From NCBI GenBank assembly GCA_029990175.1, contig JARKIP010000021.1, positions 15,505,501 through 15,569,500 on the forward strand: a stretch of DNA of 64,000 nt, in the 5' to 3' direction. This DNA is from Petunia secreta (lineage: Eukaryota; Streptophyta; Magnoliopsida; Solanales; Solanaceae). Below the pieces are notes generated by a model that had not been told where the DNA came from, did no database searches, and worked only from the letters and a program-made list of their open reading frames with translations. The position numbers were made by a program, and so were the translations under genes. Positions 44,601 to 57,180 of the stretch are shown here, piece by piece (within the stretch, counting starts at the first letter, position 1; the number at the start of each line of letters is the position of its first letter).

Positions 44601-45215
44601 TGTTAGGGTCTGTCTCCCTTACCATTGAGGTTTTAGGCCGTCTCATCCACTCTCGTGGCTACATCATGCTGAATTCATGAGTCTTCCCCTGACATGGTCA
44701 ATTTGCTTCTTTGGAATAACAAAGAATTGCTTGGGCCTCACAGTGGATAACAAATTGTTTAGCCTTAAACTTACGTAATAGAAAAAAAAATTAAATTTGC
44801 ATTTAGGGCCACAAGAAATGATGAAATATCGAAGAAACAACAACAGAGAAAAAGCTGTATTGCTTGAATGATATTATAATAGGGCGATTGGGGTATTGAT
44901 ACACCAAACTTTACCCCAATCTAAGTTTTAATGTAAATTCATAGGGCCGATGGTCCATTACATAAGGCTGTTAGGTAGCTATTACCCTAGGTGGGAGTAA
45001 CATAGATCCAAGGGCGGCTTAGCTTTTTGTACTAGTGCACTCGTTCGTCCCACGATCATGTGGTTGTAACGGTTGCTGCTCGTGAGGTTGACGTGTCTTT
45101 GGTCCATATTGTCCGTTATCCTCAGACCGCTTCAATGTGGGCCGACAGACCTTCGGATTCGTTAATCAGGGATCGTGTAATTTATCCCCCCATAAATATG
45201 TGAATATATTTGACT
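41656..45215. other. probable long 3' noncoding part of the gypsy element
   Basis: No domain is seen. The G+C content is higher than in the surrounding spacers. It includes a 375-bp tandem duplication. Assignment to the gypsy element is by position only. Confidence 0.4.
43718..44467. repeat. 375-bp tandem duplication
   Basis: Unit 1 is 43718-44092, unit 2 is 44093-44467. Both contain GACTGTAGGCTTGAGCATGT, GGCAGAGCACAGTTTCTTC and GGCGGTGTTGTCTAAA. They differ by a modest number of substitutions and at the start. There is no conserved reading frame. Confidence 0.88.
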
Positions 45216-45742
45216 TGGCACAAAGTTTAATAAAGAATTTTAGACTTTTATTTTGTGGTAAAAAATAAGTCATTGTTTGTATGTGTAGCTATAAATCATC
45301 TCATTAAGTACAATGGTAAATTTTGTAAATTAGGTTGTTTTAATATGTAGAAAGAGGTCATTATTTTCTGAAAGGGCTAAATGAGAAATAGGTTCACATA
45401 AACAATAATGGAGAGGGTACTACCTTTCTGTAAGTAGAAAAAGTACCTTTATCATATAATTTTCAGTCATACAAATTTCCTTTGATTTTTTTGTCAAAAG
45501 TTTCAAAATCTTTCTGAAACTTCATGCTAAGCAGAGGTAGAATTAGAATTTCAAGAAGATCCACTGTCAGGGTTGGAACTGCAGTGTCCAAATGATGCTC
45601 GACAACAATCTTCACCAAAAAATTGAATTGAGTATATATGTCAAATATCACTTTATATGATTTATATCCATACGAAGTCGATAATAGTTCACTAAGGACA
45701 AAACTATAGTGTCCAAAGGATGCTCGGGAATAACCTTCGAAG

Positions 45743-45777
<35 letters not shown>
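45216..45777. other. no gene recognised; local duplication and (TA)n run
   Basis: A word 'agtgtccaaa(t/g)gatgctcg' recurs at about 45584 and 45709 in a roughly 125-bp tandem pair. A (TA)n run fills 45749-45778. Confidence 0.5.
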
Positions 45778-47038
<1,261 letters not shown>

Positions 47039-47184
47039 TTGAAAATGAATTTATCGCCTTTAGTCAAGCAGTAATCCAATAAAAATTCTGTACAAAGCCG
47101 TAAAATACATTTTATAGAAGATGAAAAATCAGAAATGCGAAATTAAAAAGAAATTTATTACTCTTGCAAACTTAAAGAATTTAA

Positions 47185-48540
47185 TCAGTTGCAACGTACT
47201 TGTTGCTCCCAAACGCACACGCAAGTATACGCGGTCGCCAAGTAATAAAGTGACAAAGTCGAGTATCGTTCCCACGAGGACTATGCAGACTAGTGCTTAA
47301 TAAACAATTCCTGAACAAGCTATCCAGGGGTCTTTTTCCAATGGTTGTAAGAGTTTTTATACTAAAATGCAGTAATTAAAGTGCTGGAATGTAATCAAGC
47401 AATGGGGCAAAACTTTGGTTGTTAACAATATCAAGAGAGCGATCCAGGGTCAGAGTTACGAACAATCCAGTTGATGTATTTAATTGATTTCACTTCTTAA
47501 ATCCCGGGTTACTAACTGACAGGTTAATTGTAATTATGAAAACCTTTCAGTTCTTCACAATCTATGCAAGCTACTTTAATCCCTGTATGTCTACGGGTTA
47601 AATCACATGCACGCATTAACGATCCTGTAATTAGTTAAACTAGGCAAGCAAGTATATGTCTATCCTACCCGCGAATTGATTCCCCGATGCCCGGGTTCAC
47701 AAACTAGTTCTATTCTTCCTTATTACGTAATTAGGTTCTCTCTTTCAAGTTCAACCCAAAAACCATAGATGATGTATAACTATCGAGCTCTAACAATTAT
47801 ACAAGTTAAATCAAGGAAGAATAAGTAACCCGTTATGGGATTCAATCAATGGAAATCAATCTTCAACAATCAACTTTCATGTAAACTCTAACCCCAGAAC
47901 GTTAGGAAATTAGCCACACATATTCATAATCACAAGGCAAAGATTTGGTGTAATAATGAAATACTTGATGTAATAGATGAAAGATTTGGGAATAACCCTT
48001 GTTCAATGAAGTGTGTAGCTCTCAATATTGCTCCAAAATCAAGAACCCTCTACAAAAACTAAGTAATAAACTATTTATAATGTTTCCAAACCCTTGGTAA
48101 TAAGTTAGACCCAAAACTAGAAGGAATAGGAAGTAAAATCGCGCACAAGGGGCGCTATAACGGGCGCCCCGTGCCCCGAAAAGCGTGCCACCAAACAGAA
48201 GACGCCACCAGCCTTCGTGCCATAGGCCTGCGGCGCATGCCAAACGCGCCAGCCTCTGCGCGCGGTAGGCTGCGCGGCGCAGGGGCTGCAGCGCCAGGCC
48301 AAAATGCCCTTCTTTCGCTCCAAAACTCGGCTTGTGTCGTGCTTTTGTGTGCTCGATCCAATCTTCAAACATCCTTCAACCAATTCATGCTCAATCAAGC
48401 TCCGAAACGCTCCAAATGCATCGCGTAACGACCTACACACGAACAACACAACATCAGCGTAAAACCACATTCACAAGCCACCAAACAAGTGCAAAACAAG
48501 CTCAAATGTGCGGAAATATTAAGAAAAAGTAGGCATAAAA
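47185..48540. repeat. probable LTR-retrotransposon noncoding remnant with GC-rich block
   Basis: The left part has 'gcaagtatacgcggtcgcca' and 'gagtatcgttcccacgagga', phrases I associate with widespread plant gypsy noncoding sequence. A GC-rich block at about 48140-48310 contains several self-complementary GCGCGC-like words. The right edge near 48540 ('aggcataaaatgccaaaca') may be an end. The region resembles 8500-9960 in organisation. No domain is present, and the GC-rich ORFs in it are not supported as genes. Confidence 0.4.
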
Positions 48541-49950
48541 TGCCAAACATTAGTACTCAATATATATATATTAGAAGTCAGATCCATATACATGCATCAA
48601 AAATCATAAGAAAGTAATTTTCCAAAAATGAGAAGATATTAATTTCTAGAAAAGCTAACCGATAAAATATCCAAATTACAAATATGATTCACTAAATGCT
48701 TATTGGCCGAAAAACTCATGTCTTTTATGTGTCTTCCCTTACTGTGAATATTGTATTCTTTAAAGCATTAAAGTTGTAAAACCATGTGATCTTAATGTGA
48801 GAGCAATGAAAACACTTATAAGTTGCATAAATTGTGCAATTAAAGGAATTAAGAAAGCAAATACACAGCAAATACACAGTATGTGAATTATGTCATCGTA
48901 CTTAATGCTAAATAGAAACATCCAAAATGTGAACGGACTGAAATTAAATAATAAATGGGGTTATATGTTGGGTAAATGTCATCTTGCTCGATCATAGGCC
49001 AAGTCTTTTCAACGTTTCTTTATTCTTTTCCCAAAATTCAGTTTAAAAAAGAAAAAAAAAACTTCCGCCTTTTTAAACTGAATCTTGAACTGAGGTAATT
49101 TAAAGGAAAAGTCATGGACATTCAAAGTTCCCCATGGTTACGTGAATATACTATTACATTTGAAGATCTGAGTTTGTTTTATTTAATCTTAAATTGGTGT
49201 TTTTGAATTTCATTCATATTGTTAATCTTATTGGTTGTTGCATTTTTGTCTAAATTTTTAATAGCTATATACTATGGACTTGTGGATGACAAGGATTGAA
49301 AAAATCGAGTTTTTCCTTCGCATCTATCAATCAATTGCGCCAATCAAGAACCTCCATTTTGACCAGATAAAAATATATTACTATTAACCTTTTATATATG
49401 AGCTGTTTGTTTTCCTTTGCTCATTCTATCTACAGAGATAACATGACCTTGGTGTTTGTAGCCTTTTATGTTTTAGTCACTTATACTTCACTTTGGTTAT
49501 TTTCATCGTATTTGTTCTTAACATGACATTCTTTAACTTGATTTCGTCTTTAGGGTTTATCCAAATATTATATTTTAAAATGTTACTTTAAGTTATATTT
49601 GGATTTTTATAGCTTATGTTATGTATAAATGTGTAGAGTAGTTGGGTCATGTAATTGTACAGTGTCTAATATTTAAATTGTTCTTTTCCAGTCGTTTGTG
49701 CAAAAGGTACATATATGTATAAAAAAAATGGAAATACTCCTGAGAATAATCTGAATATAAGCCAGTCTAGCTCTAAAGCAATTGCATAACCTTCCTATCA
49801 AAATTATAATAACAAATTTGAGAACTTCTATTGGCAGGTTCCTTATCCTATTGTCTTAAAAAATATGATTAACATTATCTCTTTCAAGTTACTTTTTAGG
49901 ATTTTTGCTTTATAATTTGAGACATTAATATTTAAAATTTATACCCATAA
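48541..49950. other. no gene recognised
   Basis: AT-rich spacer without ORFs, RNA genes or clear transposon ends. Confidence 0.45.
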
Positions 49951-49958
49951 ATGAGACA

Positions 49959-49973
49959 CACGCGCAATGCGCG

Positions 49974-49975
<2 letters not shown>
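49959..49975. other. GC-rich hairpin, possible Helitron 3' end
   Basis: CACGCGC-AAT-GCGCGTG forms a 7-bp stem in very AT-rich DNA, like the hairpins at 47020-47038 and 62469-62483. It could be the 3' end of an outer Helitron beginning at 45778, with the other one nested inside. A (TA)n run follows directly. Confidence 0.4.

Positions 49976-49977
<2 letters not shown>

Positions 49978-50047
<70 letters not shown>
49978..50047. repeat. (TA)n microsatellite
   Basis: About 70 bases of TA repeat, with a second run at 50079-50097. The intervening 'gatttacatccacacaaagttgataatg' is repeated at 50108-50136, so this is a tandem pair. Confidence 0.95.
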
Positions 50048-50050
<3 letters not shown>

Positions 50051-50397
50051 TTACATCCACACAAAGTTGATAATGATATATATATATATATATATATTAC
50101 TTTATATGATTTACATCCACACAAAGTTGATAATGGTTAATTAGTGGCTGAGGTCTTCAAAATTTACTTAGTGTTGTAAGTCCGAATCTCCCATGCGATA
50201 ATTTGTCTATTTTTTAAGTGATAACAAAGAAGATGAACCAGTGTAAATGATAGAAGGGGAAATTATATATTTCATGAGTATTAAAGTGAGACTTAATTCA
50301 AGTTCTTAAGTGTAAATATACTAGTTACGGACAACTGAACCATTTAATCTTTTAAAGTATGAGTTCTTGAACATTATATAAGACATAATTTGACAAA

Positions 50398-52281
50398 GAG
50401 TTTAAGTTCTATGCACCATCGGTGTATAATTATTTTTACACCATCAGGTCAATTAACCTGCTATTGCAGGTTACTCATTCTATCCAACTCTTTTTTTTAA
50501 AAAAAAAAAAAGAAAAGAAAAGAAAGAAAGATAACTCCTTCGAAAACCCTTCGTCAAACTCTTCCATTCCTCAAAACCCTCTATCCATGTTTTCTTTATC
50601 TTTAAAACCTCGTATATCAGTGATATCCTTACTTTGATTGAAGGTTTCAAGCACAATTATTCTTTTTTTTAAGTTTTATTTTTAATCAAGCACTTAATGC
50701 ACTTTAAGATTTTGATATAAAAATTATGTGATATTTGTGGATTTAGATTCTCAATTAAAAAAGAACTTTGCTTTGCTCAATCTTCCTTTTCTGATTGAAA
50801 GTTGCAAGCCACAATTCCGTTTCCATCAAGAATTGAATTGACCTTTCCCTTATTTCGACCGGAGAATCTAACAAAGACATTACTGTGGATATTCTGACAA
50901 ATAAATTAGACATTCTAATTCTGAATTATCCGTCGCTATGATGTTCCCAAGAACTAGCAAAATCGAAATAGTGAAATTCTTGGGTCATCTCAATGGGTTC
51001 AGAAACCACACGTTTTTCTGGATCATCATAACCCAAGGAGAAGAATAGGACTCTTTACCAGTATCATAACCTCTCGATGAGAAATGGAACTTAGATCACG
51101 ATGTGAACCTACTTATGAGTGGAATTTCGTTGACAAGAAAATTCCCCGGGAAAACGAACTTTTCTCCAATTGAGATGCTTTCTTCATTTATGGATTCCAT
51201 GCGAGATTCGGTTAGTGTGATGTGTGATCATGGTTCAGAAGGAAGAGCTATATGCTTAACACATAGAGTTCGATGTAGGTAAGGATGTGCTCCAAAGTTT
51301 TCAATTCCACCTTATGAACCTGAAAAGAGCTAATACGGGCTTAGCCTGCCTTTTATCTTATCCTTCTATTCTAGGCGAGGTTTATTTTTAAATAGTAAAT
51401 AGCCCATAAAAAAAAAAAAACTAGTCAAAGGACAACATGCCTTATTATTCTCCCGTTCGGGACCCCTATTTTCTCGGAGATAGCCTGGTCTGAGTTAGAA
51501 CAGCAGATTCGTGAGCTTTTAAGAGAAGTTGTCATAGAGGCTATAAAGAGCTATCTCATATCTAATAGGAATAATCAAATTGTTATGTCTACTATGGGAA
51601 ATGGCGTCCCAAGACCATCTCTTCAACGACGTAGACAAGGGGTCCCATCATGGGTGGTTGAGTCTTGCGTCTGTCTTATCTTCCCCTAAGGTCTATTGTA
51701 TTGAAAGGTCATCTCTCGAATCCAAGCAATGAAAGGAGGAAGAAAGTGGAGCGGGGCCAATTTTTCGTACTTGCTCAATGTGCCCCCGTCTCTTCGAGTG
51801 CCCTGCCCGGTTCACTGGGTTGTTGGCTTACCAAGCACTTGCCCGCTGCTCCTGCCGCAGGAAAAAAAGATGGAATTCACTTATGGAGCATTCACATGGA
51901 ATAGTAAACAATGTGTAATAGGAAAAGTTTAAAGCAAAAGAAGCTTTATAAGGTCAATTGAGGCACTGGAATACTGGATTACTTCACTTATGATCTTCTT
52001 GTTAAGAAAGAAGAATGGAGAACGCTAGACAAAAAAGAAAGAATGGAGAATGCTAGACAAAACCATGGAAAACGTTAGAATTGGTTAAGGTTAAACATGA
52101 AAAAAATCTGATTTCTTGTCAGGAAAGGAAAGAACTAATTAGATTAGAGTACAATTAGGAATTAACTTGTCTTTAATATTTTTTTTCCTAATTTCCATTA
52201 TAAAAATTATTTTAATTATCTTTTAATTTACCTGATATTGTAAAAAAATTTGTACACTGACTGTGCATATAACTTAAACTC
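50398..52281. mobile_element. Mutator-like element with ~60-bp TIRs and unidentified cargo
   Basis: The left end reads GAGTTTAAGTTCTATGCACC; the right end in reverse complement reads GAGTTTAAGTTATATGCACA. Similarity extends about 60 bp inward (to CATCAGGTCAATT and ATATCAGGTAAATT). The nine bases TTTGACAAA lie directly outside both ends (50389-50397 and 52282-52290), the standard MULE target duplication. The 1.76-kb interior has no transposase. It contains a non-repetitive part (about 50860-51350) and a G+C-richer part (about 51420-51930) with composition unlike the surroundings. It is probably a non-autonomous or Pack-type MULE. Confidence 0.8.
51420..51930. other. foreign-looking segment inside the MULE, possibly organelle-derived
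   Basis: The segment is richer in G and C than its neighbours (for example GGGACCCCTATTTTCTCGG, CGCTGCTCCTGCCGCAGG) and lacks the AT-rich runs common around it. In style it resembles plant mitochondrial intergenic DNA. I could not identify a gene. This is a weak call made from composition and general resemblance. Confidence 0.3.
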
Positions 52282-52296
52282 TTTGACAAATATATA

Positions 52297-52533
52297 CTTC
52301 CTCCGTCCCAAAATGAGTGTCTAGATTTGACTGGACACAAAGTTTAAGAAAATAAGGAAGACTTCTAAATCCTGTGGTTTAAAATGAGAGGTGTGTATAA
52401 TGTGGACTAGAGTCTTTCAATCATGTGGTTCAAAATAAATTTTAGATTTAAAAAATTGATATAAAAGAAAAGAGGCACTCATTTTGGGACAAAAAATGAA
52501 GAAAATGTAGACACTCATTTTGGAACAGAGGAG
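52297..52533. mobile_element. Stowaway-type MITE
   Basis: The element starts CTTCCTCCGTCCCAAAATGA and ends with the inverse TCATTTTGGAACAGAGGAG, flanked by TA on both sides (52295-52296, 52534-52535). It is 237 bp long and noncoding. It lies 16 bp beyond the right end of the 50398-52281 MULE. The ends are less perfect than those of the MITE at 18492, suggesting greater age. Confidence 0.87.
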
Positions 52534-52624
52534 TAACTAATTTGATGGAGTGAACTCATGTACGTGAACCACTTTTAGCCTATAGATCCCACCCCTATGC
52601 TAAGTCAAACTACAAAAAAGAATT

Positions 52625-54062
52625 ATTCTGTGTAAGGCACAACCAAAAATAGTTATGTGAGCGCACCCACTTTTGACAAGTGTTTTAGTTGGTCCCTCGT
52701 TGTCAGCACTCTCCCTTTCTTACATTTTCTCAAATTCCTCTCGGTCAAATTATCTATTTGGTTCTTTTCTTTCTGTTTCTCACACATTTCTTGTACAATG
52801 CCATCACACACTTTCTCCCCCACATTTCTAGATCTCTTTTTATAGTCATCTTCCATTGCAGTAGTGTCTATTTATCTACCGTACCGCTCTCTCTTCACAA
52901 TTCTCTGGTCCCTTGTGCTCAGGGGCGGATTTATATTAGGGACAGCGGGTGCTACGGCATCAGCTAATCCCGGCAGAAACTGTATATATATTGTTATATT
53001 CAGGTTGAAAATAGTACAAATATTTAAACTGGCACCCATAGTAACAAAACTTTCCGAGGTGCCAGTAGTAAGGGTCTCCATTTCCTCCCCAAATACCCAG
53101 GTTCGAATCCACTTGGATTCACTTGTTTTTCCCCGTTTTAATGCATAGTTATAGTCCCAGACTCCCAAGCGCGCCTACATAGCCTCCCATTTAAATTGTA
53201 TCTTCCTTTTCTTTTGTTTTTTGATTTCTCTCTCATTAATTATTTGACTTGCTTTTATAATTATTGGTGATCAATATTTAAATTTTTTGTCTAGTTTGTT
53301 ACATAGAGTATGATGTATTTACTAATGTAAGTAATGATACCATCATTGACCATTTTCGGAGTATGAGAATTCGTCGAGGACAATTGTAAATGAATGATGT
53401 GTATTTAGTATATTTATGGTATAAATACTATCTTTTGAAACTTTTAATCCTGCATCCTAGTTGTCATTAGTATTTTATTTTTTAGTTTAATCGATTAGTG
53501 TATATAAACTGAAAAGACGGAAAAAAAATTGGACAATGTAAATTTCAACGCATATTCGATTTAAATTAATATGGCACCCGGTATCTCTGAATTCTGGATT
53601 CGCCCCTGCTTGTGCTTTCACAAATTCACTTGATTGACCCATCCTTTTCCATTTATCTTTGTACCTAGCAGAAAATATATGTATTCGCTAAAAATCCTTA
53701 AGTAGGAAATGTAAAAATCAACTGAAATAACATTAACTAGAAAAGATGGAATAATTATAAAGTTCAGTCTTTTAGGCAATTTGGGATAAATCGAGGGAAA
53801 AGATAGATAGATAAATTTTAGCTAGGTTAGCATCAATTCATTTTTTCCTATTTGATTTTTGACAAAATATGACAAAAAAACGGAGATAAAATAGTGTGGG
53901 GAAAATGGGCGTTGTGGAGAAGAAGAAAAGAAAGTAACATAAAGACGAGGGGAATTTGAGGAATTGAAAGTTAAAACGAAAGTGTGCTGACAAGGGACTC
54001 GTGACAGAAACACTTGTCAAAAGCAAAAGACGCCTTCGAACAATTATTGTTGGTTGTGCCTC
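52625..54062. repeat. imperfect inverted repeat with arms 52625-52765 and 53925-54062
   Basis: The left arm reads GGCACAACCAAAAATAGTTA ... TTTTGACAAGTGTTT ... TTGTCAGCACTCTC ... TTCTCAAATTCCTCTCG. The right arm, in reverse complement, gives GGCACAACCAACAATAATTG ... TTTTGACAAGTGTTT ... TTGTCAGCACACTT ... ATTCCTCAAATTCCCCTCG. The arms are about 1.16 kb apart, with a hAT MITE in the spacer. No target duplication or terminal motif was found outside the arms. Confidence 0.7.
52920..53608. mobile_element. hAT-type MITE
   Basis: The element starts CAGGGGCGGATTT and ends ATTCGCCCCTG. The eight bases CTTGTGCT lie on both sides (52912-52919 and 53609-53616), the hAT target length. The 689-bp interior has no transposase. 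The CAGGGGCGGA end is typical of a common plant hAT MITE group. Confidence 0.93.
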
Positions 54063-55959
54063 TCACAAGATAAAAAATTTTCAGACTCCACCACATAAAA
54101 TATTGGAACGGATAGTAGGTGGTGATTGCTTGAAGAATATGACTAGTCGATCTATGCTTTCCTTCCTCCAAATGATCCATCAAACACGAAACTTGTAAAC
54201 CAAAGAAAGAGCTGAATATATACACCTTAATGAACATTCCCACGTGCATTTATAATTTGGTGTACATCAAGAAACATGTTAAGGAGAACTCTAAAAGCAG
54301 TACAAAAGAAAATCCCTCTACCAAAAATACAAAATATATCTCTCTAAATAAATAAATACTCTTGAGTTAATCTTGATACGGGGTGGTTTGCCAAAGGATC
54401 TGTAGTTGCCCAATTATGATGGTCACCTGATAAACGGTCACACCGAAGGGGAAAAAGAAGAAAAATCATCAGCATCTTCATCATCAGTGTGATCCTCCAT
54501 TGTTGAAAAAGGACACAAAGGGATTGAAGAAAGAAGAAGAAGAGGAGAATGTTGTTCAAAGAGAGAAAAGTACAGGTAGTGAGGCTTATTTTAAACTTTA
54601 GGAAAAGCATTAGACGTTGGTGGAGGGAGGATCTTCTAAGTATATGCTTCAACCATTAACTTAGCTTTCCACTAATTTTTCCTTTCATTTAATTTTCTGA
54701 TATATGATTATAATTAAAGCTGCAATCCAATCAAAGTTTTTGAATATTCCATTGCTTTGTCACCACAAACTTATGTTCTAAATATTCCCTTTACCTTTGT
54801 TTTATTTAGTAATCGTAATGCCCCTATTTAAGCCTTTATGCCTTTTCTGTTCGGTTAATTATCTCTAGTCTAACCACGACTCCTGCCAAACTGTGCATTA
54901 CCTCATTCCCTTTGCTTAGTTCATTTTTGTGTTATGATAGTAATTTTTGGAATAAATTAAAGTGTTAGTATCACTACTATTTCAACGGCAACTGATGTTG
55001 TATCAGAATAGACTATATACAACATATTTCATTAGAGTATGATATTTTCTCAAATCCTGCGTGAATACATAATGTTTTACACACCTGACTGACTGCGCTT
55101 TTATCACTACCGTTTTGCTTTCAACTGTACAAACTTCTCTTAATTTTTCCCTAATCGAATTAACACTCTCTCCTCATACCTAAACTCATATTGTGAGGTT
55201 AAATATTCATTAAAAAATGTTCTATCAAATTTGACAATTTTTTTTGTACTTTGCAACTTGATTAAATTTTCAAGTTGATTAAAAGTTCAAGTTGATTAAT
55301 TTTCAAGTTGTTTATAACTCAATTACAGTTGGGAATTGGCTTGAAACTTGATTAAAACTTCGAGGGGTGAGATGTTGAATTGTCTTACAATTTGATTACA
55401 TCTCGGATTGACTTGCAACTTAAAATGAGTTGATCTGCAATTAATTGATGTGAATTAAGATCCGCTGCACCAATTAATAGTCTAGTTGGTAACTTGATGT
55501 TGGGTGTATGATGTTGTGAAAAAAGGGAAAAGTAGTATCTGAAAAGAAAATTCATACATAATTAACTTTTATCCAGGTTCATTCCATATGTTTTATCAGT
55601 CAAAGCCTAATTCATTGCCATAGCTTTTCTATTCATTGCCTTCCTTTCCCATTAAGGTGTTTTACAAAACATTTTATTATAGGCATTAAATATCATAAAA
55701 CTAATTGTTGCACAACAGTTTTTGAACTTTGAATTTTCTCAATATATTGGAAGACTTTTCCTTCTCTTTATACATATATGGAAAGAAATAAAACAACCAA
55801 AGAAAGAAACCCTACCATATACCTTTCTACTTACAATCAACTGGTTTCTTCTTCTATTGAGATTCTTCATTATTCCTGCTCCTAGTTTTATACTAGAAGA
55901 GCTTGTTGAATCCTGGGATACACCGATATCGGTGAAATATCCTTAAGGATGGTATCTTT
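54063..55959. other. no gene recognised
   Basis: AT-rich spacer. Around 55250-55400 there is a loose repeat of 'caagttgatta' and 'caacttgatta'. A short minus-strand frame (54484-54344, 46 codons) opens with a hydrophobic run, MKMLMIFLLFPL, then a Cys and a hydrophilic tail. It could be a secreted peptide but has no recognised family and is not called as a gene. Confidence 0.4.
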
Positions 55960-56351
55960 TGTTATTTGTCTGCACTTTCGATAATGACCAAAACAGAAAT
56001 AAGATGAAGTAGAAAAATTCCGAGCCAACAGTATACACTGCATGTCCTTAAGAAATCTAATCCCCTCACAGTTACCCAAGGTTGTGGATTAATTTCTCCC
56101 AGGATAGAACGGAATTACCCTTACTGTGATAGCGGTAATTCAAATCACAGTAAACAGCGAACGCAAATACGGTAGCAAATCACACGACTCTAGAAGAAAG
56201 GAGAATTATTTTGTTGTGTATATCTAAAATGAGGAAGAGTCTCACTATTTATAGACCAAGAATGGGTGTAATGAAAAGGTGTGATGCCTTTTCAACAAAG
56301 AGGTGCTTATGGTGCCTTTTCTCATTCACAACTATTCAAAAAACCCCAACA
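55960..56351 (-). repeat. 3' LTR of the 55960-59915 copia-type element
   Basis: Begins TGTTGGGGTTTTTTGAATAG on the minus strand and ends CAAATAACA. It contains the TATA box CTATAAATAG (plus-strand 56244-56253). It differs from the other LTR at a few positions, for example 'gcatgtcc' here against 'gcctgtcc'. Confidence 0.93.
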
Positions 56352-56929
56352 ATCCCCCACATGAATGGGGAATGGCTCTATAGTGAAAATGTGCAGAAAC
56401 TTGTGTGATTTGCAAGTAAGAACTAATTGCATCTGGATAAGTGGGTTTCCCTTTGAACTTTCCGTAGTGAACATATATCGGATATACTCGGTCAATCGGT
56501 AGATTTGATATCTTTGAACCGTCGAGCTTTGGTGTATACCTAGACAACATATGTCACACAATTAATCCTTGACCATTTTTGGTTCTCATTGTTGTGTTCG
56601 TTTCAGCCATGAACATCGCCTGGTTCATGAGTACGTAGAGAATTGGCCTTACAGAATTCTCCTTGAAGCGGCTTCCACTTCACACTCACATAGGTGATTT
56701 CTAAACGTGTAATCCCGTAGATCTACACTGTTTGACAAACCCCGTATCAAACTTAGATAATCATTAAAAAGCGTCTTTAACGTTTTATCCTTGGTACTGA
56801 ACATTGTCTTATTACGAGAATGGGTTGAGTTGTTTGACAATGTTGGAGCGGTCGTACATAACTTTGTTTGAGCTCCTTGAACCTAGATCTTGGGATCTCC
56901 AGTCTTCTAGGTAGAGTTACCTCCATGAC

Positions 56930-57180
56930 GACTTGTCCTCGGCCATAGTCCCATTCTCTTCGATGACCTCAACTCCCTCTCTAGTTAGGCCTTTTGTTAG
57001 CGGATCTGATACATTATCACTTGACCTTACAATGTCAATATTGATAATCTCCTAGAGAGTAGTTGTCAAACGGTTTTATGTCTTCGTTGTATGTAACGAT
57101 TTTCCATTATACATATTGCTCCCAACCCTTCCTATTGACGCTTGACTATTGCAATGTATGCAAACCTCTGTCAACGGCTA
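56930..57180 (-). pseudogene. copia RNase H C-terminal fragment
   Basis: Minus-strand frames, with shifts, read CNSQA-like, then MYNGKSLHTTK-like residues, and then a clear SSDNVSDPLTKGLTREGVEV (around 57035-56975), the end of copia RNase H. Nothing upstream of this (RT, integrase, protease, gag) is present in the element. It marks the element as a deletion derivative of a once complete copia. Confidence 0.75.

Larger units (their letters stand above)
35880..45215 (+). mobile_element. decayed Ty3/gypsy retrotransposon, Tat/Ogre-like
   Basis: From left to right: an LTR-like region ending near 36237, a primer-binding-like site (36238-36260), a gag region, RT, RNase H, a second RNase H-like segment, integrase and a long 3' noncoding part. 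The order gag-pol with integrase last, the dual RNase H and the long 3' untranslated part fit the Tat/Ogre branch. Many stops and frameshifts are present, and no matching 3' LTR could be found, so the right limit (about 45215) is a guess. The element is old. Confidence 0.75.

Noticed and set aside
48022..48532. Several overlapping ORFs of 60-117 codons in a GC-rich block
   Set aside because: All six frames are open because of base composition; no domain, no start context, and the block sits inside an LTR-like remnant.
53095..53125. tRNA-like B box (AGGTTCGAATCC)
   Set aside because: No A box or cloverleaf around it; it is inside the hAT MITE. No tRNA or rRNA gene was found in the window.
54344..54652. 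Possible secreted small peptide on the minus strand
   Set aside because: The hydrophobic start comes from a CTTCTTCTT-type run and the tail matches no peptide family I know; noted in the spacer entry only.
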